DNA from: JAHBNG01 sp039028975
Lineage (GTDB): Bacteria > Chloroflexota > Anaerolineae > Caldilineales > Caldilineaceae
Length of the DNA stretch: 47,100 nt
Assembly: GCA_039028975.1 (NCBI GenBank)
Contig: JBCCHB010000136.1
Location: 1-47,100 of the forward strand
Reading direction: 5' to 3'
In this document: piece after piece, positions 8,727 through 16,774 of the stretch
Layout: every line of letters begins with the position of its first letter
Numbering within the stretch: position 1 is the stretch's first letter
The notes under the pieces: model-generated
The model's database searches: none
What the model was told of the DNA's origin: nothing
What the model saw: only the letters and a program-made list of their open reading frames with translations
Translations under genes and position numbers: made by a program

Positions 8727-10109
8727 TTGATAGAAGATAAACAGCCCTCCCCATTCTTGACCACTATTCGGGCCAAACTAGGTGGAAATAGCCTAGACGC
8801 AATTATTGCTCGCGGAGCCAGCGGCACGTTCTTTGTCGATGGCCTTGGACAGGGATTGGTTTTTGGTGCTCAGATTTTGCTGGCTCGGCTAATGGGGGCC
8901 GAGCACTATGGCGTCTATGCTTATGTGCTCGCCTGGGTCACTTTGCTCTTTTTACTTGCGCGCCTGGGAATGGACACCATGTTGCTGCGCTATATAGCTA
9001 CTTATCGTGCGAATCACGAGTGGGGGCTGATGCGCGGGGTTGTCCAAATGAGCAACCTATGGGGACTCGTAAGTAGCCTAGTGGTGGGTAGCATCACTGC
9101 CGGGATTGTTTGGTTCTGGCGAGAATCTTTAGGTGAGCCGCTTGCTTACGCCTTTTGGGCTGGCTGTGGGCTTCTGCCCTTTTTTGTGCTCTCTGGTCTC
9201 TGTCAAAGTAGTCTTAATGGCATAAAGAAAGTGGTCTTGGCCCAACTGCCTAACCGCCTCATCAGGCAGACGTTGCTGGTATTGCTTGTTATGGGTGGAG
9301 TCTGGCTCATTGGCATCGAAATGACAGGGGCCACCGCCATCTTGCTGACGATTGTTGCTGTTCTGGGTGGCTACGGAATAGGGGTCTACTGGCTTTGGCG
9401 ACATCTGCCTGAGGGGTATTGGTCAGCCAAACCAATCTATCGCAATCGGGAGTGGCTCTTAACGGCGTTTCCACTCATGCTGGCAGCGGGAGCCTATATG
9501 CTTACCCAAAAGACAGACACATTGATGATTGGTGCCATGTTGGGAACCACCGATGCTGGAATTTATGCTGTGGCCAGTCGCATTGCTGAGTTTACCTCTT
9601 TTGGGTTGACGGCTGCAACAGCCATTGCCGCCCCTCATATGTCTGAATTTTTTAGCCAGAAGAAGCGAACAGAGCTCCAGCGGGTTGTGTCGCTTACCAC
9701 ATGGGGGGCCATTGCCTTCTCTATTCCTTTTGCCGTTGTGGTCGTTGTGTTAGGGACTTGGCTGTTGAGTCTCTTTGGTTCGGCATTTACGTTAGGCTAC
9801 TGGGCACTGGTTCTTCTGGTGGCTGGGCAGGTAGCCAATACAGTTACAGGTCCCATCGGCGTGCTGATGAATATGACAGGTCACCAAAATCACTTGCTCA
9901 TCATCTTGGTGGGTGCATTGGTGCTGAATGCGATACTCAATTACTTCTTTATTTTGAGTATGGGCATCGCTGGTGCGGCCTTGGCAACGGCCCTAGTTAA
10001 GGTGGGTTGGAATGTTGTAGCTGTATCATTTGTCTATCGGAAGTTTGGTATCAATTGTTTTGCTTTTCACGAAATACTGGGGTCGCAATCAGGAATGAGA
10101 AGTCAATAG
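8727..10109 (+). CDS. Polysaccharide flippase (Wzx-like, MATE/MOP superfamily)
   Basis: The 460-residue protein is almost entirely hydrophobic helices (about 12-14), opening with GASGTFFVDGLGQGLVFGAQI and containing LMGAEHYGVYAYVLAW, the early conserved block of oligosaccharide flippases; TKTDTLMIGAMLGTTDAGIYA-like sequence in the middle marks the second half. It would move lipid-linked repeat units across the inner membrane for the Wzy-like polymerase downstream. The start appears to be TTG at 8727: an in-frame TGA at 8715 rules out anything further upstream, and no better start follows. A hairpin element ends 15 bases before the start and another begins 15 bases after the stop, so the gene is bracketed by copies 3 and 4. 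Confidence 0.88.
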   Translation: MIEDKQPSPFLTTIRAKLGGNSLDAIIARGASGTFFVDGLGQGLVFGAQILLARLMGAEHYGVYAYVLAWVTLLFLLARLGMDTMLLRYIATYRANHEWGLMRGVVQMSNLWGLVSSLVVGSITAGIVWFWRESLGEPLAYAFWAGCGLLPFFVLSGLCQSSLNGIKKVVLAQLPNRLIRQTLLVLLVMGGVWLIGIEMTGATAILLTIVAVLGGYGIGVYWLWRHLPEGYWSAKPIYRNREWLLTAFPLMLAAGAYMLTQKTDTLMIGAMLGTTDAGIYAVASRIAEFTSFGLTAATAIAAPHMSEFFSQKKRTELQRVVSLTTWGAIAFSIPFAVVVVVLGTWLLSLFGSAFTLGYWALVLLVAGQVANTVTGPIGVLMNMTGHQNHLLIILVGALVLNAILNYFFILSMGIAGAALATALVKVGWNVVAVSFVYRKFGINCFAFHEILGSQSGMRSQ

Positions 10110-10124
10110 GGCTGGAAGTTGTTT

Positions 10125-10209
10125 TAGACTGCGGTCGTTTTGAAACCGGAGATTTCCACAGTCTCAACAGGAGAGACTAAACTCTGGTTCTCAAACGGAA
10201 CTGAGTATA
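10125..10209 (+). mobile_element. 85-bp hairpin element, copy 4
   Basis: Starts TAGACTGCGGTCGTTTTG and ends CAAACGGAACTGAGTATA, between TA dinucleotides. It is similar inside to copy 3. The CAG end stops only 3 bases before the ATG of the GT4 gene, so the element supplies the whole 5' region of that gene, including a TATAGT hexamer; a transcript using that hexamer would be leaderless. Confidence 0.85.
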
Positions 10210-10212
10210 GTT

Positions 10213-11307
10213 ATGACTTTTAAACTTGCAATCTTTTTGCCCGGCCTGTATGGAGGGGGCGCAGAGCGGGCCATGCTCAATCTGGCCGATGGCTTTGCCC
10301 AACGCGGCCTCCAGGTGGATCTGGTAGTTGGTGTCGCAGACGGCCCGCTGTTGGAGCAGATTCCTGAAAGTGTGCACTATGTGCCACTTAATGTAAAACG
10401 TACTCTCTTGGTTCTCCCCGCTCTGATTCGTTATCTGCAATCAGAGCGTCCCGATACGTTGCTAACTGCGCTCAACCGGGCCAATTTGGCGGCTATTTGG
10501 GCCAAGCAACTATCGGGTATTTCGACTCGGCTGGTGATTAGCGAGCGGAATACGATTGTCTCAGGGCAGCAGCAGGTGAGCAATCTGGCAGAGCGCGTTT
10601 ACCCATTCTTGGGGCGACTCTTTTACCCACAGGCCGACGGAATTGTGGCCGTATCCCAAAGTGTAGCCGAAGATGTGGTCCGCATGATGCGCGTAAAGTC
10701 GGGGCTTATCACAGTTATTGAGAACCCAATCATTACGCCGAGCCTACGTCAACGCGCTGCAGAACCGCTGGACCATCCTTGGTTTGGCCCTGCTCAGCCC
10801 CCCGTTATTTTGAGCGCGGGTCGCTTGAGCAAACAGAAGGACATGTCCACCCTTATCCGAGCCTTTGCTCAGACACGTAGCCAAACGCCTGCTCGTTTAA
10901 TGCTTTTGGGGGAAGGCCCAGAACGGCCCCAGTTAGAAGCACTGATTCATGAGCTAGATCTAAATGATGAGGTGCTAATGCCGGGTTGGGTACCTAACCC
11001 CATTGCTTACATGCGCGAAGCTGCCCTCTTCATCCTCTGCTCACGTTGGGAAGGTTTACCGGGCGTGCTGATTGAGGCACTCTATACTGGTGTGCCTGTT
11101 ATTGGGACGGATGCGCCTGGTGGAACAAGCGAGGTGTTAAAAGATGGACTCTATGGCAGGCTGGTACCTGTCGGTTGTGTCAGCCGTATGGCCAAGGTAA
11201 TGGAGGAAATGTTGAGCCACCCCGCCCAGGGCGCACCGCCTGAGAGCTGGCAACCCTATGAATTAGAGCAAGTATTAGATAGATATGAAGTCGTCTTACG
11301 AAGCTGA
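10213..11307 (+). CDS. GT4-family glycosyltransferase
   Basis: The 364-residue protein has the GT-B fold pattern: N-terminal FLPGLYGGGAERAMLNLADG, a nucleotide-sugar domain starting VILSAGRLSKQKDMSTLIRA, and the EX7E motif in EGLPGVLIEALYTGVPVIGT followed by DAPGGTSEVL. These retaining enzymes act on the cytoplasmic face, adding sugars from NDP-sugar donors to lipid-linked intermediates. The donor and linkage cannot be predicted. The gene is in the polysaccharide cluster and overlaps or nearly abuts the Wzy-like gene. Its ATG lies directly against hairpin element copy 4 and no Shine-Dalgarno is visible. Confidence 0.9.
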   Translation: MTFKLAIFLPGLYGGGAERAMLNLADGFAQRGLQVDLVVGVADGPLLEQIPESVHYVPLNVKRTLLVLPALIRYLQSERPDTLLTALNRANLAAIWAKQLSGISTRLVISERNTIVSGQQQVSNLAERVYPFLGRLFYPQADGIVAVSQSVAEDVVRMMRVKSGLITVIENPIITPSLRQRAAEPLDHPWFGPAQPPVILSAGRLSKQKDMSTLIRAFAQTRSQTPARLMLLGEGPERPQLEALIHELDLNDEVLMPGWVPNPIAYMREAALFILCSRWEGLPGVLIEALYTGVPVIGTDAPGGTSEVLKDGLYGRLVPVGCVSRMAKVMEEMLSHPAQGAPPESWQPYELEQVLDRYEVVLRS

Positions 11308-11314
11308 GAACAGA

Positions 11315-12529
11315 ATGAGAACGCTTACCTATTGGTTATCTGTTGCCCTGGTCTTTACAATTCCTTTTAAAGAGCTTTTGGTTCTACCTGAGGTGGGTTC
11401 ATTGAGCTTGCTTTTAGGGTTAGCCGTGGCTGGCTGTTGGGTGGTAGCGGTCACCTATAGTGGTGTCATACGCCCGGTTGGCATCTTCCACTTGGCGGCT
11501 TTTGGATTCTTTCTGTGGAATTTTCTAAGCATCCTTTGGTCCATTGATGCTGATGATTCCATGGCTCGGGCCTTGACCTATGCCCGAATGGCCCTTTTTA
11601 TTTGGATGATTTGGGATCTCTATGATAGTCGAGGGAAGATCTGGTCTGCTGCCCAAGCATATGTATTGGGCGCCTGGATCAACTTGGGGAGCGTACTCTA
11701 TAATTTTCTCAACGGCATTGAAGCATACCGATTTGCTCACGGCCGATTTACGGCTACAGGCTTTAACACTAATGAAACGGGCCTCTTACTGGCGCTTGGT
11801 TTGCCATTGGCTTGGTATCTGATCATTTCAAAGCCGTTAGGTGAGCGAGTTCCATTGGTCCTCCGCTGGTTGAATTTTCTCTATCTACCGGTTGGACTCT
11901 TTGGTATTGTGCTAACAGCTAGCCGTGGCAGTATGTTGGCAACGCTCCCTGTGTTCATCGCCGTGTTGCTTACCTTGCCCGAGACCCATCGCGCGCAGCG
12001 CAGACTTTTCATTCTGGGTATCGTGATAGCAGGTATCGCCATGTTCAACTTGGTTCCAGACGAGAGTTTGCAGCGGCTGGGTACAACTGGGGAAGAGATC
12101 TCGGCCAATGATCTAAATGGTCGAGTAGACGTTTGGGAAGATGGCTTTGAGATCTTTACCGAAAATATGCTGATTGGGACAGGCGCTAACACCTTTCGTA
12201 AGGCCGTTGACTCAGGGAAAGCACCTCATAATGTCTTTATGGCGATTGCCGTAGACGTTGGCTTGATCGGCCTAACGCTCTTTATTTTGGTCCTCTCGAT
12301 TGTCTTTTTCTCTCTTCTTCGCTATCCATTCCTTGAGCAGATGATCTGGTTGGTGCTTGTGTTGGCGTGGCTCACTGGGAGCATGGTTGGCAATTGGGAG
12401 TATGAGAATGTAAGCTGGCTCTTTCTCTGTCTGATTGTTCGGGGAGCGTCGTTGCGGGTCCACATTCAGTCATCTACTAACGAACGCCATCCGCCTCTGG
12501 CTAAGATGCCGTTAGCATCCGCCAAATAG
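11315..12529 (+). CDS. O-antigen ligase/polymerase (Wzy/WaaL-like) membrane protein
   Basis: The protein has about ten membrane helices and the long periplasmic loop typical of the Wzy_C family, with ASRGSMLATLPVFIA before the loop and NGRVDVWEDGFEIFTENMLIGTGANTF, the R-x-x-x-W and G-x-G-x-N-x-F pattern of O-antigen ligases, inside it. HN in APHNVFMAIAVDVGLIGL is the conserved late block. It would polymerise or ligate lipid-linked glycan units outside the membrane. The frame is open to an ATG at 11285 that overlaps the GT4 gene by 23 bases. I prefer ATG 11315, 8 bases after the GT4 stop, because the first membrane helix begins right after it. Confidence 0.85.
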   Translation: MRTLTYWLSVALVFTIPFKELLVLPEVGSLSLLLGLAVAGCWVVAVTYSGVIRPVGIFHLAAFGFFLWNFLSILWSIDADDSMARALTYARMALFIWMIWDLYDSRGKIWSAAQAYVLGAWINLGSVLYNFLNGIEAYRFAHGRFTATGFNTNETGLLLALGLPLAWYLIISKPLGERVPLVLRWLNFLYLPVGLFGIVLTASRGSMLATLPVFIAVLLTLPETHRAQRRLFILGIVIAGIAMFNLVPDESLQRLGTTGEEISANDLNGRVDVWEDGFEIFTENMLIGTGANTFRKAVDSGKAPHNVFMAIAVDVGLIGLTLFILVLSIVFFSLLRYPFLEQMIWLVLVLAWLTGSMVGNWEYENVSWLFLCLIVRGASLRVHIQSSTNERHPPLAKMPLASAK

Positions 12530-12543
12530 ATCGCAAGCTTGCT

Positions 12544-13836
12544 ATGGATACCCAAGCTCAACCCCAGAAAAAGAGAATCCGTCATCTATTGGCCGTTGGC
12601 CCTTTGCCACCGCCTCCCAGCGGATCCAATGTGAGCTTTCAGGTCTTCTGCGAGCATTTGACGGATTGTACGTCAGTTGAAATCTTATCGATTATTGACT
12701 CTTCGCCCAAGCAAATCAAAGAAAATACGAGTATTCTAACTTGGCGCAACCTGAAACAGGCCCTGCGGCAGGTTGGGCTGCTTTGGCAAATGGGAAGTCA
12801 AGCCGATGCGATCCTGCTCTTTGGCTCGAATCAATATCTGCTTTCCCTAACGCCGCTTCTGGTTTTGCTTAGTCGTTTACTAGGTAAACCTTGCTATGTG
12901 CGTTCTTTTGGTGGCTCACTGGATCAATTTGCGGAAAACCTGCATCCACTGGCCCGTGCGGTCATGTACTGGGGCTTTCGAAATGCCCATGGTCTTTTAG
13001 TCGAGACTCAATTGCTCTATCGCTACTTTGCGGCCATTTCTGGCATCCGTACCCATCACCTAACCGCCTACCGACCCATTTCTAGCCTGGAAGGTCTCCT
13101 CGCTCCAGCGAAACGAGCATTCACTCAGTCTATGCAATCTGAGTCAGGCCAATCTAAGCCAGGGCAATCCACACCAAGGCAAAAAAGAGAGAAGCCAGCA
13201 CTACGGCTACTGTTTATCTCATGGATCCGAGAAGAAAAGGGTGTTACGGCTCTATTGCAAGCCCTTCAATATCTCTATCGTGAAGAAGAGGATGGCAGTG
13301 AGGGGGCTTCAGAGACACAGATTAGAGAAACGCGATTTAGAAGTGAAGTTAATGATAAAGAGCGCTCTCAGCATGCTGCCCCCAAGATTCAATGCGACTT
13401 GTTTGGGCCGATCGTTCATGAGTATGAAGAGAAATTTAAATCTGAGTTAGCTCAGACACCATGGGCGTCCTATTGTGGTATCTTACAAAATGAGGACGTT
13501 TTGGCAACAATGGGAGCGTACGATGTACTCGTCTTTCCTACCTTCTATCAGGGAGAGGGGTACCCTGGAATCATTGTGGAAGCGATGATTGCTGGTTTGC
13601 CTGTGGTTACGACACGATTCCGTTCCATCCCGGATATGATTGAGGATCAGGTCAACGGTCTTATTGTAGAACCCAATGACTCTGTGTCGCTGGCTGAGGG
13701 TATCCGCTACTTTCTAGAGAACCCAGGAAGGATCCCACTCATGGCCGAAGCAAATCATAGAAGACATCATAAGTATGATCTACATACGGTATTGCCGGAG
13801 ATGATTGGGATAATGGAGTCGTCATCTGGTGGCTGA
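12544..13836 (+). CDS. GT4-like glycosyltransferase with hydrophilic insertions
   Basis: This 430-residue GT-B protein begins LLAVGPLPPPPSGSNVSFQV, a loop seen in capsule and exopolysaccharide glycosyltransferases, and carries the EX7E block as GEGYPGIIVEAMIAGLPVVT with FRSIPDMIEDQVNGLIVEP after it. Two low-complexity inserts are unusual: a Gln/Ser/Pro-rich stretch at about 195-215 (ESGQSKPGQSTPRQ), encoded by short imperfect DNA repeats around 13130-13185, and an acidic stretch at about 245-280. Both lie at surface loops around the second Rossmann domain, so the enzyme is probably still active. It is the last gene of the cluster; its 3' end overlaps the convergent HHH gene by 15 bases. Confidence 0.85.
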   Translation: MDTQAQPQKKRIRHLLAVGPLPPPPSGSNVSFQVFCEHLTDCTSVEILSIIDSSPKQIKENTSILTWRNLKQALRQVGLLWQMGSQADAILLFGSNQYLLSLTPLLVLLSRLLGKPCYVRSFGGSLDQFAENLHPLARAVMYWGFRNAHGLLVETQLLYRYFAAISGIRTHHLTAYRPISSLEGLLAPAKRAFTQSMQSESGQSKPGQSTPRQKREKPALRLLFISWIREEKGVTALLQALQYLYREEEDGSEGASETQIRETRFRSEVNDKERSQHAAPKIQCDLFGPIVHEYEEKFKSELAQTPWASYCGILQNEDVLATMGAYDVLVFPTFYQGEGYPGIIVEAMIAGLPVVTTRFRSIPDMIEDQVNGLIVEPNDSVSLAEGIRYFLENPGRIPLMAEANHRRHHKYDLHTVLPEMIGIMESSSGG

Positions 13837-15117
13837 CAGTGAGTTATGTGTTGCAGCTTGTGCGATCCAGCTTTGCAATTCGTCGCTTGTAATATTGGTA
13901 AAAGCCAATTGCTGGCTCAGCTCTTCCATTTGTGCATTGGCTAACGCATCGAGGGTGACAATGCCATTCTGATAGAGGGTTCGTTCGATGCTCTTGTTGA
14001 TGCCATCAATCTGGGTTAGTCTTTCTGGAGCAGGGCCGGTATAAATTGAGTCTAATCGATTATGCTCTGTTGCCAGCGTTCGTGCAAGCCTTGGCCACTC
14101 TTTTACATTGGTTGTGGCACCGGCATCTACCCAATCTTTTAGCAGCGGAGGTTCCAATTCGGCAACCTGTGCCCATGTAAATATGCCCATCTCATGGAGC
14201 CGTTGAGCATAGATATCTTCTAACCCTGTGATGGCAGTGAGATCATCTGGATAGTTGCCATTTGATGCTGAGTTCTGACTTTGAGCCATAGTTTCCCCCG
14301 CTTGTTCACCCTCTTCTTTCTCAGATTTATTAACGTGATTTGTACCGTGTCCGTTGCTATTTATTCCAGACGTACTACGGGGCTGAAACGGACTCCAATC
14401 TATCGAAATTTGGGTCTCTTCAGCATAATTCTCTTCCATACTTGAGGAGCTTACATCATTCTCGTTCTTTGCGTTTTGTGGAGAAAAGCTACCAACAATC
14501 AGCTCATCATCGCTCCCTTTTCCATCCTGGGTGCTTGGTTCATCCGCCGTTTTAACGTTAGACGTTCCTGACGATTCATTACTAGACGATTCATTACTAG
14601 CCGAACCTGTTTTCTCGCTATCGTGATGCAAAGACTCGTTCAGATCAGGTGAGTCATTAGATGATTCAACAAACTCGTGAGGCTGCACAGGATTATTAAT
14701 GTAGTCTCTGTCGGGCGAGAGGTCACTTTGGAAAGCGTTTAGGTCATCAAAAGGGGCATCAGTCTCTTCACCATTTTGCTCTTCACCTACGGGGTTATCT
14801 TGCTCGGAGGAGCGATTCTCTGATTTTCGTTTCACCGCTCGTTGAGTCAGTATACCAAGCAGTACCATAATCAGGGATGTGCTCAGTAAACTGATCCAAT
14901 CCTGGGTAAAGAAGAAAACAATGCTAATCAAAAATGCTCCAACAAGCATTCCGCTGAAAACACCTACAAAGACATATTGGGTCGTCTCCGTAGCGCTTGC
15001 GGAGATCCAGGAAAAAAGGTAGCCTGCACCGCCCCCAATGGCCAGCCATACGAGAATTAGGATCAGGGTTGGATTGTTATAGATGTTCAGGAGAATTATA
15101 TCGTCCATAGAGAGCAT
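13822..15117 (-). CDS. Membrane-anchored helix-hairpin-helix protein
   Basis: Two membrane helices lie near the N-terminus (PTLILILVWLAIGGGAGYLF and FVGVFSGMLVGAFLISIVFF, then a third hydrophobic run LSTSLIMVLLGILT). A long acidic, Ser/Asn-rich disordered linker of about 180 residues follows, then two C-terminal HHH modules, LTAITGLEDIYAQRLHEMGI and LTQIDGINKSIERTLYQNGI. The modules resemble HHH_5/DUF4332 domains, which bind DNA without sequence preference. The layout suggests a membrane protein with a tethered DNA- or protein-binding tail; its job is unknown. The open frame extends to 15225, but the first 36 residues are unlike the family and I prefer ATG at 15117 or 15108. No clear Shine-Dalgarno exists for any of them. 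Confidence 0.7.
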   Translation of the reverse strand: MLSMDDIILLNIYNNPTLILILVWLAIGGGAGYLFSWISASATETTQYVFVGVFSGMLVGAFLISIVFFFTQDWISLLSTSLIMVLLGILTQRAVKRKSENRSSEQDNPVGEEQNGEETDAPFDDLNAFQSDLSPDRDYINNPVQPHEFVESSNDSPDLNESLHHDSEKTGSASNESSSNESSGTSNVKTADEPSTQDGKGSDDELIVGSFSPQNAKNENDVSSSSMEENYAEETQISIDWSPFQPRSTSGINSNGHGTNHVNKSEKEEGEQAGETMAQSQNSASNGNYPDDLTAITGLEDIYAQRLHEMGIFTWAQVAELEPPLLKDWVDAGATTNVKEWPRLARTLATEHNRLDSIYTGPAPERLTQIDGINKSIERTLYQNGIVTLDALANAQMEELSQQLAFTNITSDELQSWIAQAATHNSLSATR

Positions 15118-15372
15118 TTTAAATGGCAAACAAATTATTTTCAATGGTTGGATCTTACTTTTATCTTCCAAATATAGTACACTAGCAAAACTTTTCCCGA
15201 TCGCACAACAGACACAGAAGACCATTCACGCCAAAGGTGGTTTCTATTGATGAGTGTATACTGAGGTAATACCCATACTGACTTCAATTCAAAGGGATCT
15301 ACTGATTATGTTAAAATTTTGAACTAACGTCCATTTTGGCTAATTTCTCCCTATTAGAACAGTTGTTTTTAC

Positions 15373-15401
15373 TTGCATCCCCTCACAAAGTATGATATAC
15401 T
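15373..15401 (+). promoter_or_regulatory. Sigma-70 promoter of nrdR
   Basis: TTGCAT (15373-15378) and TATACT (15396-15401) are separated by exactly 17 bases, an almost consensus housekeeping promoter. The predicted start is near 15408, giving a leader of about 245 bases before nrdR. The two NrdR-box-like sites lie just downstream of the start. Confidence 0.7.
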
Positions 15402-15416
15402 TCCCCATCGCAGCGC

Positions 15417-15432
15417 ACCCCGTATATAGTAC
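15417..15432 (+). promoter_or_regulatory. NrdR box 1 (weaker)
   Basis: ACCCCGTATATAGTAC matches the known NrdR box pattern (aCaCwAtATaTwGtgt) at 11 of 16 positions, mostly in the right half. It starts exactly 31 bp before box 2. Tandem boxes about three helical turns apart are the known NrdR operator layout. Confidence 0.6.
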
Positions 15433-15441
15433 CCACTAAAA

Positions 15442-15496
15442 AAAATAATACAATATATTGCGGGGATTCTCTTTTTAAAGGCCATTGTATTATTTT
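15442..15496 (+). repeat. 13-bp perfect inverted repeat in the nrdR leader
   Basis: AAAATAATACAAT at 15442-15454 and ATTGTATTATTTT at 15484-15496 are exact reverse complements, 29 bases apart. The left arm overlaps NrdR box 2. It could be an AT-rich RNA hairpin ending the short transcript in TTTT, or a protein-binding palindrome. Confidence 0.55.
15448..15463 (+). promoter_or_regulatory. NrdR box 2
   Basis: ATACAATATATTGCGG matches the NrdR box pattern at 13 of 16 positions, with the central CAATATATTG intact. Together with box 1 it forms a pair with 31-bp spacing, downstream of the nrdR promoter, suggesting that NrdR represses its own gene. Confidence 0.7.
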
Positions 15497-15651
15497 GTTC
15501 TTGTGCAGAGCAGGTTGCTTTCTTTATAGAACAGCTTCATGCTTAACAAATAGACTTGCACAAAGGCATCCATGTGGGCCAAAGATCTCTTAGAGGTCAA
15601 CCCATTAAAGACTACAGAGAATATCAATCAATAATAGAATGGGGTTGAGCT
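15464..15651 (+). other. nrdR 5' leader
   Basis: Apart from the inverted-repeat arm at 15484-15496 I see no gene. A short GGGGTTG site precedes the nrdR ATG at 15652. Confidence 0.4.
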
Positions 15652-16095
15652 ATGCAATGCCCTCACTGCACTTTAACGCGTCATAGAGTTATCGATACTA
15701 GAGACACAGGCGAAACCATACGAAGGCGACGTCAGTGTGAGTCTTGTGGACAGCGGTTCACTACATATGAACGGGTAGCGGCCAGTTTATTAGTAGCCAA
15801 ATCTGACGGGAGTCGGGAGCCGTTTGATCGCCAGAAGCTTTTATCGGGCATCCAAACCGCCTTAGTTAAACGACCGATTAGCCGTCAGACAATTGAAGAA
15901 ATTGTCTCTAAGATTGAAGAAAGTATTCACAAAGTAGGGCGAACCGAATTGACCAGTAAAATGCTTGGTTCTATGGTTCTGGATCACTTGGCAACCATTG
16001 ACGAGGTTGCTTATATTCGCTTTGCTAGTGTCTATTTAGATATGTCTGATCTCGCTGAAGTCCGTACAGAAATCGACCGCCTGATGGGACGATAG
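15652..16095 (+). CDS. nrdR: Transcriptional repressor NrdR
   Basis: The 147-residue protein has the expected length and two-part structure. An N-terminal zinc ribbon uses C3, C6, C29 and C32 (CPHC and CESC), with the DNA-contact run ETIRRRRQC between them. An ATP-cone follows (about 46-136: VAKSDGSREPFDRQKLLSGI, ASVYLDMSDLAEVRTEIDRL at its end). NrdR senses dATP/ATP through the cone and represses ribonucleotide reductase genes by binding paired NrdR boxes. Here nrdJ is the next plus-strand gene, and a box pair lies in the nrdR leader rather than in front of nrdJ, as far as I can see. Confidence 0.97.
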   Translation: MQCPHCTLTRHRVIDTRDTGETIRRRRQCESCGQRFTTYERVAASLLVAKSDGSREPFDRQKLLSGIQTALVKRPISRQTIEEIVSKIEESIHKVGRTELTSKMLGSMVLDHLATIDEVAYIRFASVYLDMSDLAEVRTEIDRLMGR

Positions 16096-16110
16096 TACCC
16101 AATATCCCAC

Positions 16111-16126
16111 TCTGCAACGTTGCAGA
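16111..16126. promoter_or_regulatory. Perfect 16-bp palindrome TCTGCAACGTTGCAGA
   Basis: A gapless palindrome sits 15 bases past the nrdR stop and 10 bases before hairpin element copy 5. There is no T-tract, so it is not an ordinary terminator. A dimeric regulator or a recombinase could bind it; no other copy is seen in the window. Confidence 0.4.
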
Positions 16127-16135
16127 ATCTCTATC

Positions 16136-16217
16136 TAAACTGCGGTCGTTTTGAAAATAGGTGTTTGCTCCTACTCTACAAGAGTAACCAAAACCTATTT
16201 TTGGAAAGCTGAATATA
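16136..16217 (+). mobile_element. 85-bp hairpin element, copy 5
   Basis: Starts TAAACTGCGGTCGTTTTG and ends with a diverged CAG end (GGAAAGCTGAATATA), flanked by TA. The arms AAAATAGGTGTTT and AAAACCTATTTTT pair into a long hairpin. It lies downstream of nrdR and more than 700 bases upstream of nrdJ, so here the CAG end is not next to a start codon. Confidence 0.8.
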
Positions 16218-16770
16218 GTAAAAGATAGAGACTCTTTTTCGATCAACAAAGACACCCTGCATCCTTCATCATAACACTTTCGCCATATGTTGATCATATG
16301 CCGTCCACTATACCCGGTATAGCCGTTAGGTACATTTTGTCCTGACTTTTTCCAATTTACTTTGGATAATTCCAAAATAGAGGACATCCCCGTCTTCACG
16401 GGGACAAGAATTGTATCTGACCATCTATAAGGTATATTTGGTGTTCTTTATGTCTTAAATCATAGAAAATATTTGCTTTTTCAAATTTTAATTCCCAGAT
16501 AAAAGCATTAGGTTTACAGGGAAAATGGCTCTCATGTTAGATAGAGTCCTCTTGTAGTTACCCTAAAAACAGTTTTTTTCAAAGAGTGCTATGTACACAT
16601 ACCATTTGTAGGCGTTGGTCATCCCTTCTTCCAGAAATTGAGTTTTTGAATGGTTTGGCCATGAATTTGCTCTAGCTAATGAAAAACTCAGTTTCTTTTT
16701 AGACGGAGCGATGCTCATGACCCTATTTGTATTTGTTTATCTATTTTCATACCAATACATATCTAAAAAA
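16218..16770. other. Gene-free AT-rich region between nrdR and nrdJ
   Basis: No credible coding frame is seen. A short perfect hairpin (TCCCCGT-CTTC-ACGGGGA) occupies 16387-16404, and a 8-bp inverted pair GATCAACA/TGTTGATC occupies 16241-16248 and 16288-16295. A larger hairpin is listed separately at 16634. Confidence 0.5.
16634..16700 (+). terminator. Hairpin followed by T-run between nrdR and nrdJ
   Basis: GAAATTGAGTTTTT (16634-16647) and AAAAACTCAGTTTC (16682-16695) pair at 13 of 14 positions, and the stem is followed directly by TTTTT. The 34-base loop is long, but the T-run fits an intrinsic terminator for plus-strand transcripts from nrdR, insulating nrdJ. Confidence 0.4.
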
Positions 16771-16774
16771 TGAA

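Noticed and set aside
16025..16399. Minus-strand open frame of 124 codons after nrdR
   Set aside because: It overlaps the 3' end of nrdR, crosses the hairpin element and the palindrome, and its protein has no recognisable domain or composition bias of a real gene.
16387..16404. TCCCCGT-CTTC-ACGGGGA hairpin as a CRISPR repeat
   Set aside because: It resembles part of some type I-E repeats, but there is only one copy and no spacers or cas genes.
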